This document shows, piece after piece, positions 44,088-54,874 of a stretch of 64,000 nt of DNA. Under the pieces are notes generated by a model. That model was not told where the DNA came from and searched no databases. It was given only the letters and a program-made list of their open reading frames with translations. The number at the start of each line of letters is the position of its first letter. The first letter of the stretch is position 1. The stretch comes from Gloeopeniophorella convolvens (Eukaryota; Basidiomycota; Agaricomycetes; Russulales). A program made the translations under genes and the position numbers. The stretch covers positions 868,001 to 932,000 of the forward strand of contig WTXD01000005.1 of the NCBI GenBank assembly GCA_022496205.1, read 5' to 3'.

Positions 44088-47000
44088 ATGTCCACCGTCA
44101 TTAAGTCCTCAGACTCAAAGCGGCCCCACCACCCTCACCAGCCAAAACTACCAGATCAATATCGCGCCCAGGTACAGCAGCTCCAGGAACTCTTTCCCTC
44201 CTGGTCAAACGATGGTCTGCATCTCTCCCCTTCGCGCCTCTTCTTCTTACGCGTACGCCGCTAACTCTTTTACCAGACCTCCTCTCAACCTTGACCGAGG
44301 CGGGCGGAGACCTCACCCTTGCTGCTACTAGGATCACTGAGGGTCAGTAGCACCGACGTTTTGGCCTTTGTTCTCGCTTTTCGCTCATCCGCATATTCAG
44401 GCCACGCCGAGCAATGGGGCGCTGTCACCCGCAAAAAGGACAAAAAACCCTCTGCTCACCAGGCTCAGTCCAAGGATTCCGCTCCTAGCCGTGACAGAGG
44501 CGACGCCCGTGGCGGCAGAGGTGGACGTGGTGGTCGTGGCGGCCCTGGCCGTGGTGGTGCCGCCGGCGGTCGCGGTTTTGGGGCACGTGGGGGTCATCGC
44601 GACGCCCCGCGCGCCCACTCTCAGACTCCTTCCGCCACCCCTGCTCCTCTCCCTACCAACGGCGACGCTCCCACCACTTGGGATGCACCCGAGACCGAAT
44701 CGGCCCAAGTAGGCGCCGAAGCCAGCACAGACTGGACCTCTGCCACGGACACCCAGGCAACAACGCCCTCTGCCTCGGCCTGGGGCAGCACCGCCGATTC
44801 CTCTGCGTGGGGCACCGGCTCTACCATCAACGGCTCTGCCGCCGCCTCCCCCGCTGTCAAGTCGCAGCCCATCCCCGCCTCCCGCCCCCCCATCAAGACA
44901 CCCGCAACCTCCAAGCTCTCCTGGGCTCAAATCGCTCGGTATGCGTTTGCCAACCTAGTTTTTCCTATCCTAGCTGACGTCTTTTTGGCAGCGCTCCCGA
45001 AAAGCCCCCCACCCCTGCCGCACCTTCTATCCCTCAGTCCGCACCGGCGCCTCCGGTTCCCGCTGCACCGCTTGAGCCCCCGCGCGAGCCTACGCCTCCC
45101 CCCGGACTCGCCCCCGAGCCAGAACCTGCGGTCGAAACTCAGACAGGATGGGAAGAACCGACTACCGTCCAGAATCCGCCCTGGGAGGAGGACTTGCAGC
45201 AGTCAAAACCTTCCATCACAGCCACCGAGCCCTGGGACACCGCTCCTGCCGAGGACATCGAGGTCCACGAGGAGGCAAAGCCCGTCGCACCGGAGCCTGC
45301 GCCAGCACCTGAACCGGTACCCGAGCCCATCGCGGTCGCCTTGCCCGCGCCCCAGGCCAAGGAACCAGTCGGTGGCCTTAGTGAGGCCATCCCGAAGCAT
45401 GTTGCCCCCGTGCAGGTGCGGCCCAGCAGCGCGGCACACAGGCACAACGCGAGGTTCAAGACGGACCAGGCAGTCACGCTCCCGACCAACTTTGGCTCTG
45501 GCCTCGAGAAGGTTGGCATGCAGTTTGGCAGTCTCAGCATTGGCGGAGAGGAGATTGTCGATACCACTCCGTGAGCACTCTTTCTGATTCGTACCTGGTT
45601 CTATCATGATTTATGCCATCTTTTCCAGTGAGCCCGTGACGCAATCCGCTCCCGAGCCTGCCGCAAAGCCCATCGAGTCTCCCGTTGTTCCCGAACCCCA
45701 ACCGACTCCCTCTGCTCCCGCTCCTCCTCCTCAGCCTGAAGCTCCCTCTTCCTCTCCCTCCACCAGTACCACCCTTAGCTCGGCACCGAGCTTCATCCAA
45801 CAATCTCAGCAGCAGGCCGTCCCTCACCAACCACAGCCTCAGGCGCTGGCCCAGCCCCTGCCTACATCCCATCTCCCCACCTCCGTCTCACAGCCAACCC
45901 TCCCCACTCCCCCCGCAGCACCTCAGGTGTCTTCCCCATCGCTGGTTATGCGCACCAGTCACAGCAACAACAGTCGCAGCCTGCCCAGCAGCAGCAAGTT
46001 TCCCCGCCCTCCCTCAACAACCACCAGCAACAACCTCACCAATCGCTCCAGCACCAATATTCTCAGCTCGGGCTGCCGACGCACCTCGACCCCGCCCAGG
46101 CTCAGCACCAGTCGCCGCTCCCCCAGCAGCAGCAGGCGCCCTCCTCGTTCTACCGCCAGCCCGAAGCACAGGCACCGTACTTCCATCCCAGTGCTGGCAC
46201 CCCACCCACTACCCAGGGTCAAGACAGCCCGTATGGCTCGTTTGGCCAGCTCGGCCAACAAGGCCCCGTCTCGCAGCTCGGCGGCTTTGGTGGCGCCGCT
46301 GATTATGGCTATGGCGACAGCCAGCAACGTGTAAGTCCCCCTTATTCTTGCTCATGGATTATGCGCAGGATCTGCAGCTCTACCCTCTAGAACTTCTACG
46401 ACTCTTACGGTCAACAACAGACTGGCGGCTTTGGCGCGCGTAGCGGGCTGCACGATGACGTCAAGGGTCTGCCCGGGCTTCAGCAGCAGCAACAACAACA
46501 ACAGCAGCAGCAGCAACAGCAGCAGCAGCCTCAGCAACCCCAGCAACAGCAACAACAGAGCGGGCCCGCGCCGCCCCCCGGTGGTGCGCAGCAGGGTGGA
46601 CAGGGCTACCCGCCGCCGATGGGCTACTACCAGCCGTACCCGCAGAACCAGTACTACGGCTCGCCGTACAACTATGCGTACAGCGTGCCGCAGCCGTTCG
46701 TCAAGTACCCCGTCTTCCCGCCCGGACCCGGCTCGGCGCCGAGCCCCGGCGGCCCGCCGGGCAAGCAGCCGCCGCAGTCGGCGTACGGCGTGCAGGCCGG
46801 CGTGCAAGCCAGCGTACAGGGCCTGTACGCGCAGCAACATGCGCAAGCATACGACGAGCCCCCGCTCGGCGCATACCACCCGCACGCGGCCGCGGGCCAC
46901 GGCCACTCGCACCAGCTCAGCGGCTCGCTCGGCGGCGTCGTCGACTACGCCAAGCCGCTCTACACGCACCAGCACCAGCAGGGCCTCGGCGCGCGCGGGG

Positions 47001-47356
47001 GCGCCGGCGCCGGCGCGTCGCCCGAGGCCGCGTACAAGCCGTACGGCCAGGCGGGCAGCGCGAAGGACGGCGGCGCGGGCGGGCAGCCGCCGCGCGGCGG
47101 CGCGCAGCAGCCCGCGGGTGCGTTTTATGGCGCGGGCGCAGGTGGTGCGGGCGGGGGTGCCGGTGCCGGGCGGTTCGCGCAGGGCCAGGCGCAGGGACCC
47201 GGCGTCGGCGCGGGGCAGGTGCAGGGCGCGGGCGGGGCGCCGCAGGGCCATTTGGGGTACCCGCAGGGCGCGGGGGCGGACGGCGGCGCGTTTTATTCGG
47301 CGGGGTATGGGCCGGGCGCGGCGCAGCAGGGCAGGCAGCAGGGGTACTGGCAGTGA
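44088..47356 (+). CDS. DEF1: DEF1-like protein (CUE-type N-terminus, Gln/Pro-rich); one frame break
   Basis: Starts MSTVIKSSDSKRPHHPHQPK. The CUE-like segment DQYRAQVQQLQELFPSW..DLLSTLTEAGGDLTLAATRI spans intron 1; intron 2 leads to EGHAEQWGAVTRKKDKKPS. This is the layout of RNA polymerase II degradation factor Def1, which recruits ubiquitin ligases to stalled polymerase. An RGG-like stretch (RGGRGGRGG) and Pro/Ala/Glu-rich disordered parts follow. Further exons end SWAQIAR|APEKPPTP, VDTTP|EPVTQ and YGDSQQR|NFYDSYGQQQ. A CAG/CAA-encoded polyglutamine tract runs from about 46,482 to 46,560, and the C-terminus is Gly/Tyr/Gln-rich, ending GRQQGYWQ. A single base seems missing near 45,910-45,920 in a C run; past it the sensible frame is GVFPIAGYAHQSQQQQ. 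Identity rests on the CUE segment and composition. Confidence 0.8.
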
Positions 47357-47786
47357 GCGCGCGCGGTGGACTGGCCGTCGAGTTGTGAGCTTTGTGTCTT
47401 GTGTCTTGTGTCTGCGTCTCCGTTTGCAGCTTCGTGTTCCGATGTTTCGTGTTTCGTGTTGTGATTTCTGACTTGTGAGCGTCGCGTATCATACCTCTGT
47501 TCTCTTCTCGTCCCGTCTTTTTCTTTACTCGCATACATCTCTGTCCACTCATCTTGTACGTCTATCGCCGCCCCCCGGGGGCACCCGTCCATACATGCTC
47601 TGTGCAAAATCGAGCCGTTGTGCGACTGGCAGTCGTTCCGCGCGTGCGATGCGTGATATGTGTGCGGGTGTACAGATTCGGCGGATGATAACTTGGTACA
47701 GAGGGATAAAGTACATGGGGTGGTACGGTATGGTACGGTACAGACGGATGGGTCGAAGGCGTAGGGACGGGGATGTAGGACTCGAC
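47357..47786. other. Convergent 3' region between DEF1-like and HMCES genes
   Basis: 430 bases. A short GTGTCTTGTGTCTTGTGTC repeat (about 47,393-47,412) lies just after the DEF1-like stop. GGTACGGTATGGTACGGTAC (47,721-47,740) is also repetitive. No gene. Confidence 0.5.
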
Positions 47787-49569
47787 TCATACCTTGCGGA
47801 AGAACGAGGTGATCTTGCCCGGCGCGCCCGAGGCCCCGCGCGGCCTGTCGCGCTTTGGTTTCTTGCGCGGTACGGTATCGGGCGGCTGCGCGGTACCATG
47901 CTCTGCGTCAGGTGCGTCGAACGTGGACAGGCAGACGCACCCCGAGTCCCTTCTCCGCTGATGCCGGCGGGACGCGGCGCCGCGCGTGCGTCTTGGGCGT
48001 GCGCTGGCGGGGGCCGTTGTCGCGCGCGGGGAGAGAGTGGGCGGGGCGCACGGGCGGAGGGGGCGGGGAGAGCAGCTCGATGTCGCTGGAGCTCGCGCTC
48101 GTGCTGTCGTCTGCGTCTGCGTCTGCGTCTGCGTCGATGGGCGACGGGGCGCGGCGTGGCGCTGGGGGCGGGGGGCCGGACCCGCCCGGCTCGGGCGTGG
48201 GCTCGGGCCCTGCTGTCTGCGCGGAGACTTCGCGCGCGGGCGCGGGGCCCGCTGCAAGCTCGACGACCTCGTCCTCGTCCTCGTCCGGGACGTCGATGCG
48301 CGCCGCGGCGGCAACGTCGTCGGTCGCCGCCGGCGGGGCTACTTCCGCAGGCGCGCCTGGAGCGCACTTCGTTCCGTCGCGCTCGGGCACCGCCTCCCGC
48401 CCGCCGTCGCTGCGTTCTTCAGAGCTGTCGTTCTCTATGGTGATAGGTTCGACTTTGACGGGATCGTCGACCCTGATGCGCTTCGCGCCCTGTGAGCCGC
48501 CACCGGGCGAGAGCGGCTCGTGGGGGCGCTTGCGCGAGGGTGAGGGCGAGGGGAGGGCTGCGCGGCCTGGCGCGCAAAGAGCGCCTCGATGCCGTCCCTG
48601 CGCTTCTCGACGGGCTCGACGAACGCGGGCGACTCGGTGCCGACCTTGCCCACCTCCGCGGGCACCGCGTAACTGCGCGCATGGCCCCCGGGTGAGCAGG
48701 CGTGAAGACAAACAGAGCCGACGCGCACCACTCGAGCGGCGCGGCGGCGTCGTTGTGCGGCTCCAGCAGCGCGGCGAGCGTCGTGTCCCAGGTCTCGCTG
48801 GACGTGTCGAGCCAGCGCGCGAGCGCGGCGGGCGAGGTCAGGATCACGGGCTGCCGGTCGTGCAGCCATGCGGAGGCGCGGCTCGCGGCCGTCGTGACGA
48901 TCGTGAACGTCCAGAGCGGCTTCGTTTCGCCTTGCGGGCGGGCGGTCAGCGCGGGTCCGCACAGCGCGGGTGGGCAGCGCACCTTCGGGCGTGGCGCGGT
49001 CGTATAGCCCCGCGAAGAGCATGAGCCGCCCGTCCTTGTGCCGCGTGAAGTAGGGCACGCGCTGCGCGCCGCGCTTGAGCCATTCGTAGTACCTGCCGAC
49101 GCGTATGGCACGTCAGCCCGCCGATCTGCACACAGCCGGAGGGCTGCAGTGCGCGCGCACCCCTGCGCAACGACGACGCAGCGCTTGCGCCCGCGCACGG
49201 ATCCCCACATCCCGCCGCCCGCGTCGACGACGGCCTCCGCGCGCGCGTTGATCGTGTTGAGCGCGGGCGGGTCTGGCGTGCGGCTCCAGTGCGGGACGAG
49301 GCCCCAGCGCATCGAGTGCAGGACGAGGTCCGGCGCGTCGGGGCGCGCGCGGCGCAGGACGGGCGCGTGCGTGCGCGGGGCGACGTTGTAGCGCGGGACG
49401 TAGCGCTCGCGGTGGACCCAGTCGCGCGGGCGCAGGGCGGGGTAGCCCGGGAGCTGCTCGAGCTCGTCTGCCTGTGGGGTTCGAGGACTCGAGTTCAAGG
49501 TTCCGTGCGCGGGTGGGGCACAGGGACAGGAGGCCTCACGGGGAGTGCGAGTGCGAATCGGCCGCACAT
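47787..49569 (-). CDS. HMCES: SRAP-domain abasic-site DNA protein (HMCES/YedK-like) with C-terminal PIP-box-like motif; frame problems in the tail
   Basis: Forms a covalent link through Cys2 with abasic sites in single-stranded DNA to shield them during replication. The start MCGRFALALP gives the catalytic Cys at position 2. An intron follows, then RYVPRYNVAPRTHAPV (active-site Asn), MRWGLVPHW, NTINARAEAV, RKRCVVVAQG|YYEWLKRG (catalytic Glu), LMLFAGLYDRA, LWTFTIVTTAAS and HDRQPVILTSPAALARWL (active-site His). The disordered tail includes a (Asp-Ala)n run from a GTCTGC repeat (48,109-48,135). It needs one extra C near 48,550 to stay in the sensible frame (SRKRPHEPLSPGGGSQGAKR). The end GKITSFFRKV resembles a PCNA-interacting peptide and is reached by an intron or frame change around 47,900-47,930. 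The neighbouring-frame ATG at 49,567 was rejected because it loses Cys2. Confidence 0.88.
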
Positions 49570-50467
49570 GCCTTGTGCGAGAATGAGTTCTGTAAGATCA
49601 AACTGATACTGAGCGTCGTGGATTGACTGAGGCGATGTTGGCGGTGCGGTGCCGACGAGGAGAGAGTGAGATCATGCCGCGGGAAGGGCCGGGCCGGGCG
49701 TGGGAACGGTGTTTATAGTATTTTTCGACCCTGGAGAACGAGCCAGGATCCCGGCTTGGCCAAGCCTAGCGCGTCATATCCCTGCACGCTCGCGTGTGTA
49801 TATAACTGTATATGTCTGCCCACGCCCTGCGCCACCGCCGTCCTGAAGGCGGTTTCCCTCATACAGACGGGTCGCGAGGCCGACTGTTTACGTGGCAGAG
49901 CGAAGGAACGCGGCGGAGGAAGGGTGGAGCGTCGGAGGGGTGATGATGGCGGATCGTGTGAGCGGGTCGAGCGTATCGCCTGTGGCTGGTTTAGCGTTTA
50001 GGGGTCCGCAACGATGGCGCGCCGCGCCAGTGTGTTCCATCGAGAAGAAGAGGGGCGCGAGAACTTGGGAAGACCATTCAATGCAGGGTGTATCTTTGGG
50101 TTTGCGATGGACGATGTTGCCTACTCGGGCGCATCGGAGTGTGCTGCGAGCGATTTGGGGTCAGGGGATTGCGCTCAAGTGTGCGCAGGGCCCGCAGGCG
50201 ATAGCGAGAAGGAGGCGCACTCGATCTGGACCAGGGTCGAGGCTGGGACCTGTCCGCCCGGCGCGCGCCACGCGGGGGCGCGACACTTGCCGTAATCGTC
50301 GAGAGCGCTCGTCCGTGCACTCCCGCGGCGCTCTGCGCCCTTCTGCGCCGTGCATGCTCTCTCCCATCCCCGTCCTCTCCCGCCTCTCCTGACGTCTTCC
50401 CGTCGCTACGGACACCCATCACCACCACACACCGCCCCCGGCCCCCGCGCCACCCCCGCCTCCTCAC
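49570..50467. other. Divergent upstream region between HMCES and the membrane-protein gene
   Basis: About 900 bases. A TATA-like GTGTATATAACTGTATATG lies at 49,795-49,813. Three ORFs of 70-166 codons overlap here on the plus strand, without domains or consistent codon use. No further gene is supported. Confidence 0.45.
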
Positions 50468-51692
50468 ATGTCTCCCCAGCCCCCGATCGCCATCATCACT
50501 CCGGACTCGACAGGCCCGCCTCAAGACCCGCCCCCGCCTTATCCCTCGCGCGATCGCAGGCACAGGCGCAGGCGAACCATCGTCGAAGCAAGCAGCGCCG
50601 ATGAAGACGTCGTGTTTCCCGGCCTGCCACATGCAGACGAGACGACGCCCCTCCTCGGCGTGGCAGTCCCGACGCGCCGCCCGCGCGCCGTGTCGCTCTC
50701 CAGCGCCAACAGCGTCTCGCCCAGCCTCGCCCAGACCGTCGTCTCTGCCTTCCGCATAGATCTCGACTCGGATGCCGAGGACGAGGGCGACGACGAAGCC
50801 ACGCCGCGCGGCGCGCCCGCGGGCGACGGCACTACACCCGACGACCGCCTCGCAGGCCCACCCGGGATGACCCGCCGCAACGCTCGAGGCTGGCGGACGC
50901 GCTGGCGGCAGTACTTCCGCCCCATGGGCCGCCGCGTGTACTGGGCTGCCCTCTTCCACCTCCTCGTTTTCAACTTTCCGTATGCGCTCCTTGCATGGAT
51001 CTATCTCTTCGTCTTTACTTTGGTGCGTCCGCCGTATCATCGTCCGCGCGCCCCGGCTCATCACTTGTTCACTGCGCCGCAGCTGGGGACCATCCTGCTC
51101 GTCGCACTCCCGCTAGGCGCTGTCCTGTGCTTTTTTGATCTCCTTGGCGCGAGGACGCTGGCGCGTGGTGAGGTGAGCGTCATACGGCGTATTCATTGGC
51201 TCCGGGCGCATGGCTCAATGGCCTCATCGCGCGCCTCCGACAGGTTGCACTGCAGAGCACCTTCCATGGCCCACTGGCGCATCCGCTCGATGGCCATGTG
51301 TACCCCATCTTTACGCGCTTCCGCGCGCCCACCCCCGACGAAGCAGAGGCGGGCCTCACCGCGTCCCACCATCATGAGCGGTCCTTCTACCGCAACTCAT
51401 ACTCCATGGTGAGCGCGGCCGTTCTCCAGCGTTGCGGCGCAGATAGACACGTGGGGCCCTGACGTGTGATGATTGTGCACAGTTCACGGACCCGACCTCG
51501 TATCAAGCCCTCTTCTATTTCCTCGTAATCAAACCCGGGATTACGATACTACTCTCTTTGCTTCTGATTGTTCTCGTGCCAGTCGCGCTCCTGCTTATCG
51601 CTCCCGCGCCGGCTATGCTAAGGCTCGTCCGTCGACTCGGGATATGGCAGGCGAATGTCGCTATCGAAGGGCTCTATTTGGGCGGCGGGTGA
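50468..51692 (+). CDS. Polytopic membrane protein, possibly of the 'putative sensor' type
   Basis: Starts MSPQPPIAIITPDSTGPPQD. A disordered cytosolic-type N-terminus of about 150 residues has Pro/Arg stretches and acidic SDAEDEGDDEA. A hydrophobic module follows: VYWAALFHLLVFNFPYALLA, then after an intron (about 51,022-51,082) LGTILLVALPLGAVLCFFDL and LGARTLARGE. After a second intron (to about 51,241) comes a loop (HPLDGHVYPIFTRFRAP), and after a third the last hydrophobic pair (FYFLVIKPGITILLSLLLIV, PVALLLIAPAPAML). It ends NVAIEGLYLGGG at 51,690-51,692. The spacing of hairpins around an aromatic loop recalls the putative sensor domain found in some fungal and bacterial membrane proteins. 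That match is from memory and not certain. Confidence 0.7.
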
Positions 51693-52063
51693 GGGCGGGG
51701 GCGGGGGCTGTTTTTAGTTCTGTATATACGTATGCATGTCGTGTTCTGTCGACGGTGTTCGGTGCGGATTTACAACATCGTGAGAGAGGGTGAAGCGCCA
51801 AGTCGTAAGCGCCAGGGGATTAAAGGGCAAGCGGGGGGCCTCGTGTACGCTTCGTCTTGAACTGTGACCGCCTCGTTCATCCGCCATTGGTTGGGGTTCC
51901 CAGAGTCATCATTACCGCGCTTCCGCAATCACAGCATCCTAATATCCCCCTCCTTTTCCTTATAAGCGTCCTTGCGCCCCTCCGCATAGCCGCTTCTCCC
52001 TTTTCCCTCTTCCCCTACGCCACAATCTCATCTTGGCCTAGCACCGTATTCAACCTGTCCAGC
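51693..52063. other. Promoter region of the BCS1-type gene
   Basis: 370 bases. Contains a TTGG(T/G)-rich patch (about 51,885-51,900), a pyrimidine-rich run (CCCCCTCCTTTTCCTTATAAG, split by TATAAG at about 51,961-51,966) and a TC-rich tract before the ATG at 52,064, as expected of a fungal promoter and 5' UTR. Confidence 0.5.
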
Positions 52064-54673
52064 ATGGAGGCCCTCAAGAGCCTCGTACAGCCCCTAGTGG
52101 GCAATGTGGCTAGCAACTCGGTCGTCGACGGCATGAAGCTCGTCGTCCTCGGTGGCACCGTCGAAACCGCGCGGCGGATGTCCAGCTCGGCATGGTAAGT
52201 CCCCTGCTCTCCTCGGCCGCCTCGTGGCCTCCCACACGGGTGCAGACGCGCTGACGACGCGTCCCACACAGGTCCTCGTTTGTCAACTGTGAGTCACGGC
52301 CCGCCCCTGTGTGACGCGGCGCGCGCCTGCTGACGTGCACCGCCCCTGCGCAGCCTTTTTCCTGACAGCGCACTTCTCGGAAGAGGACTACCCGTACGAG
52401 TGGTTGATGCTGTGGTTGTCGCGACGACCAGAGTGGCAGCGCTCACGGGAATTCGAGACGACGACCAACTCGAGCACGCCGGGGTACTATGGGTACCGGG
52501 AGGGAGACAACACGTTCGCGGAAGAGGAGGGCGGAGACGAGGAGGTCTCAGGGAAGACGCGGATGCGGGTGGTGTTCCAACCGACGTCGGACACGACGCA
52601 CACTATCTTCTACCGTGGGCACTGGCTGCGGGTAAGGCGGGGCAGGAAGAGCAACGGATACGAGATGCTCTCCATCAGGTACCGCGCCCTCTCCCCGGGC
52701 TCTGTCCGGTCCTGTTGCCCGTGCTGACTCATATTTTTCCCCGCACAGCGTCGTCGCACGCAACAATGCCATCCTCAAGCAACTCGTCCTCCAGGCCAAG
52801 AAGGAGTACGAGGCCGAGGCCGTCCACCGCATCCAGATCTATTTCGCAGACTCGTACGGCTCATGGCGCTACACCGACTCGCGCCACAAACGTCCTCTGT
52901 CCTCCATCGTGCTCAACCCGGGCGTAAAGGAGATGCTTATATCCGACGCGAAGGACTTCCTCAAGTCCGAAAAGGTGGGCGTCACTCGTTCTCCTAGGTT
53001 TCAGAACCTCGTCAACTGATCATTTCCATAATAGTGGTACGCGGACCGCGGCATCCCCTTCCGCCGGGGCTACCTGCTCTACGGCGTCCCCGGCTCGGGC
53101 AAGTCCTCGCTCATCCACGCCATCGCAGGCGAGCTCCTGCTCGACATTTACGTTGTCTCGCTCTCTTCGTCCTGGATCAACGACTCGACCCTCACTACGC
53201 TCATGGGCCGCGTGCCCTCGCGCTGCATCGTCCTCCTCGAGGATCTCGATGCTGCATTCACGCGCTCCGTCTCGCGCGCCAAGGAGAAGGAGAAGGATAA
53301 GGACAAGAAAAAGTCCGAGTCCAAGTCTGACAATGAGGACGAGGTCACGACCACGTCGACGAGCCGGAGCAGAAGGAACAGGAACAAGGAGAACCTCTCG
53401 GACGTGAACACTCTCACGCTCAGTGGGCTGCTCAACGCTCTCGACGGCGTCGCCGCCGCCGAGGGTCGTATCCTGTTTGCGTGCGTGCATATTCGCTTCT
53501 GGCCCTTTGCGTGGCGCTGACCCTCCTTCCAGTACGACGAATCATCTTGAACAGCTCGACCCTGCGCTCTGCCGGCCCGGCCGCATGGACGTCTGGATCG
53601 AGTTCAAGAACGCTTCGAAGTTCCAGGCAGAGCACCTCTTCCGCAACTTCTTCCCCTCTGTGGACGCCGACGCGCCGCTGACCGTCGACTCGGACGCGGA
53701 TCTCGAGCCGCTCGAGATGCCCACGCCCTCGTCACCCGCCACTAGCCAGCTCAGCTCGCTCTTCTCCGAGACGTTCGCCGGGCTCTCGTCCGCGTCGTCA
53801 CGCTCCGGCTCACTGTCGCCCCTCTCGTCGCCCACGCCCGCGGGTTCGCGCAGCCGGCGCAGTGAGAGCGTCAGCTCTACGCGCGCCGGTGCCAAGAGCG
53901 AGACGTCCGAGGTCCCGGCAGCCGTCGAAGAGCACGTCGCGGCGTGTGCACACGCCGCGCCTCCGCTGAGCGCGGCGCGCCTTGCGGAGCTCGCGAAGCA
54001 GTTTGCGGATTCGATCCCCGACGAGGGCTTCAGCGTCGCGGCGCTGCAGGGCTGTGAGTGTTCGCTCTTTTCGGACGTGGTTTGATATCCCCCTCGTTGG
54101 CCAGCACCCCCCACTCCCTCCACCCCACTTACGGTACAACTGCTTTTTCGGGTCTGCTGCGGATGTCTTTTTTCGGTGGTGCGTGCTGCGAGTCTGCGGT
54201 TGCTGATGCGCGTATTGCGTTGCAGACCTGCTCAAGAACAAGTCCCGGCCTGAGACCGCGGCCGAGGGCGCAGCAGCGTGGGTAATATCTGAGCGCGAGC
54301 TCCGTGAGAAGCTCAAGCGGGAGCGCGAGGCGAAAGAGCGCGAGTTGGAGAAGGAGGTGCGTCGCGCGGGCTCTGGCTTGAACCACCCAGTACTGACGCT
54401 GCTCCCCAGGAAAAGGAGAAGGAAGAGGCGGAGAAGAAGGCGGCCGCCGAGGAGAAGGAGAAAGCCAAGGCGGACGAGTCCGTAGTAGAGCCTGTCACCG
54501 ATGAGAATGCCGCGCCGCAGGCTGCGGACGCCGCCACCCCCGAAGCCACAGCCGAGCCGGCCGACGCCGAGGGCGAGGGCGACGCCGCCAGTGAGAGTGA
54601 CGACAGCAAGACCGCGGACGGGTCCGCGGGCATCACGTGGGTGCAGGTCGCCGACGCGGCGGCGAGCAGCTGA
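52064..54673 (+). CDS. BCS1-type AAA ATPase (mitochondrial chaperone BCS1-like)
   Basis: Yeast BCS1 moves the folded Rieske protein across the inner mitochondrial membrane; fungi carry several paralogues of unclear role. It starts MEALKSLVQPLVGNV, with a short hydrophobic stretch GMKLVVLGGTV. A 17-base exon (52,272-52,288) bridges MSSSAW and FFLTAHFSEEDYPYEWLMLW. The BCS1 N-domain follows (MRVVFQPTSDTTHTIFYRGH, IVLNPGVKEMLISDAKDFL). The AAA core reads GYLLYGVPGSGKSSLIHAIA (Walker A), SRCIVLLEDLDAAF (Walker B), TLTLSGLLNALDGVAAAEGR, then after an intron TTNHLEQLDPALCRPGRMDV. A charged insert (KEKEKDKDKKKSES) splits the core, as often in basidiomycete paralogues. The tail is a Lys/Glu coiled coil and acidic repeats ending WVQVADAAASS at TGA (54,671-54,673). 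An open in-frame extension follows. Confidence 0.88.
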
Positions 54674-54874
54674 CTGCTCGTCGACCCGCCGGAGCCGGAG
54701 CCAGTGCCAGTGCCAGTTCCCCCGCCAGACACGTCGCGCGCGCTGGCGCTGGTCGCGCCGGACGCGGCGGCCGCGCACGCGCTGCTCCGTGCCGTGCACG
54801 CGCTGCTCCCGCTGTACGCCGTCCTCGTGCGCCTCGCGCAGTTCGCGCTGTGGCGCCGCCGGCCGTACTACTGA
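54674..54874 (+). other. In-frame coding-like extension after the BCS1-type stop codon
   Basis: Immediately after TGA-CTG the same frame stays open for 66 codons to a TGA at 54,872-54,874. Third positions are almost all G or C. It reads LLVDPPEPEPVPVPVPPP, then a hydrophobic helix-like HALLRAVHALLPLYAVLVRL and a basic-aromatic end FALWRRRPYY. It may be a read-through tail, an alternatively spliced exon, or the real C-terminus cut by a nonsense change or sequencing error. Confidence 0.55.

Noticed and set aside
46352..47251. 299-codon minus-strand ORF ending in a poly-Leu run
   Set aside because: It is the reverse reading of the DEF1-like polyglutamine and Gly/Ala-rich exon; poly-Leu is simply antisense CAG.
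49567..49569. Alternative HMCES start one frame over at 49,567
   Set aside because: It would lose the catalytic Cys2 of MCGRF, which defines SRAP proteins.
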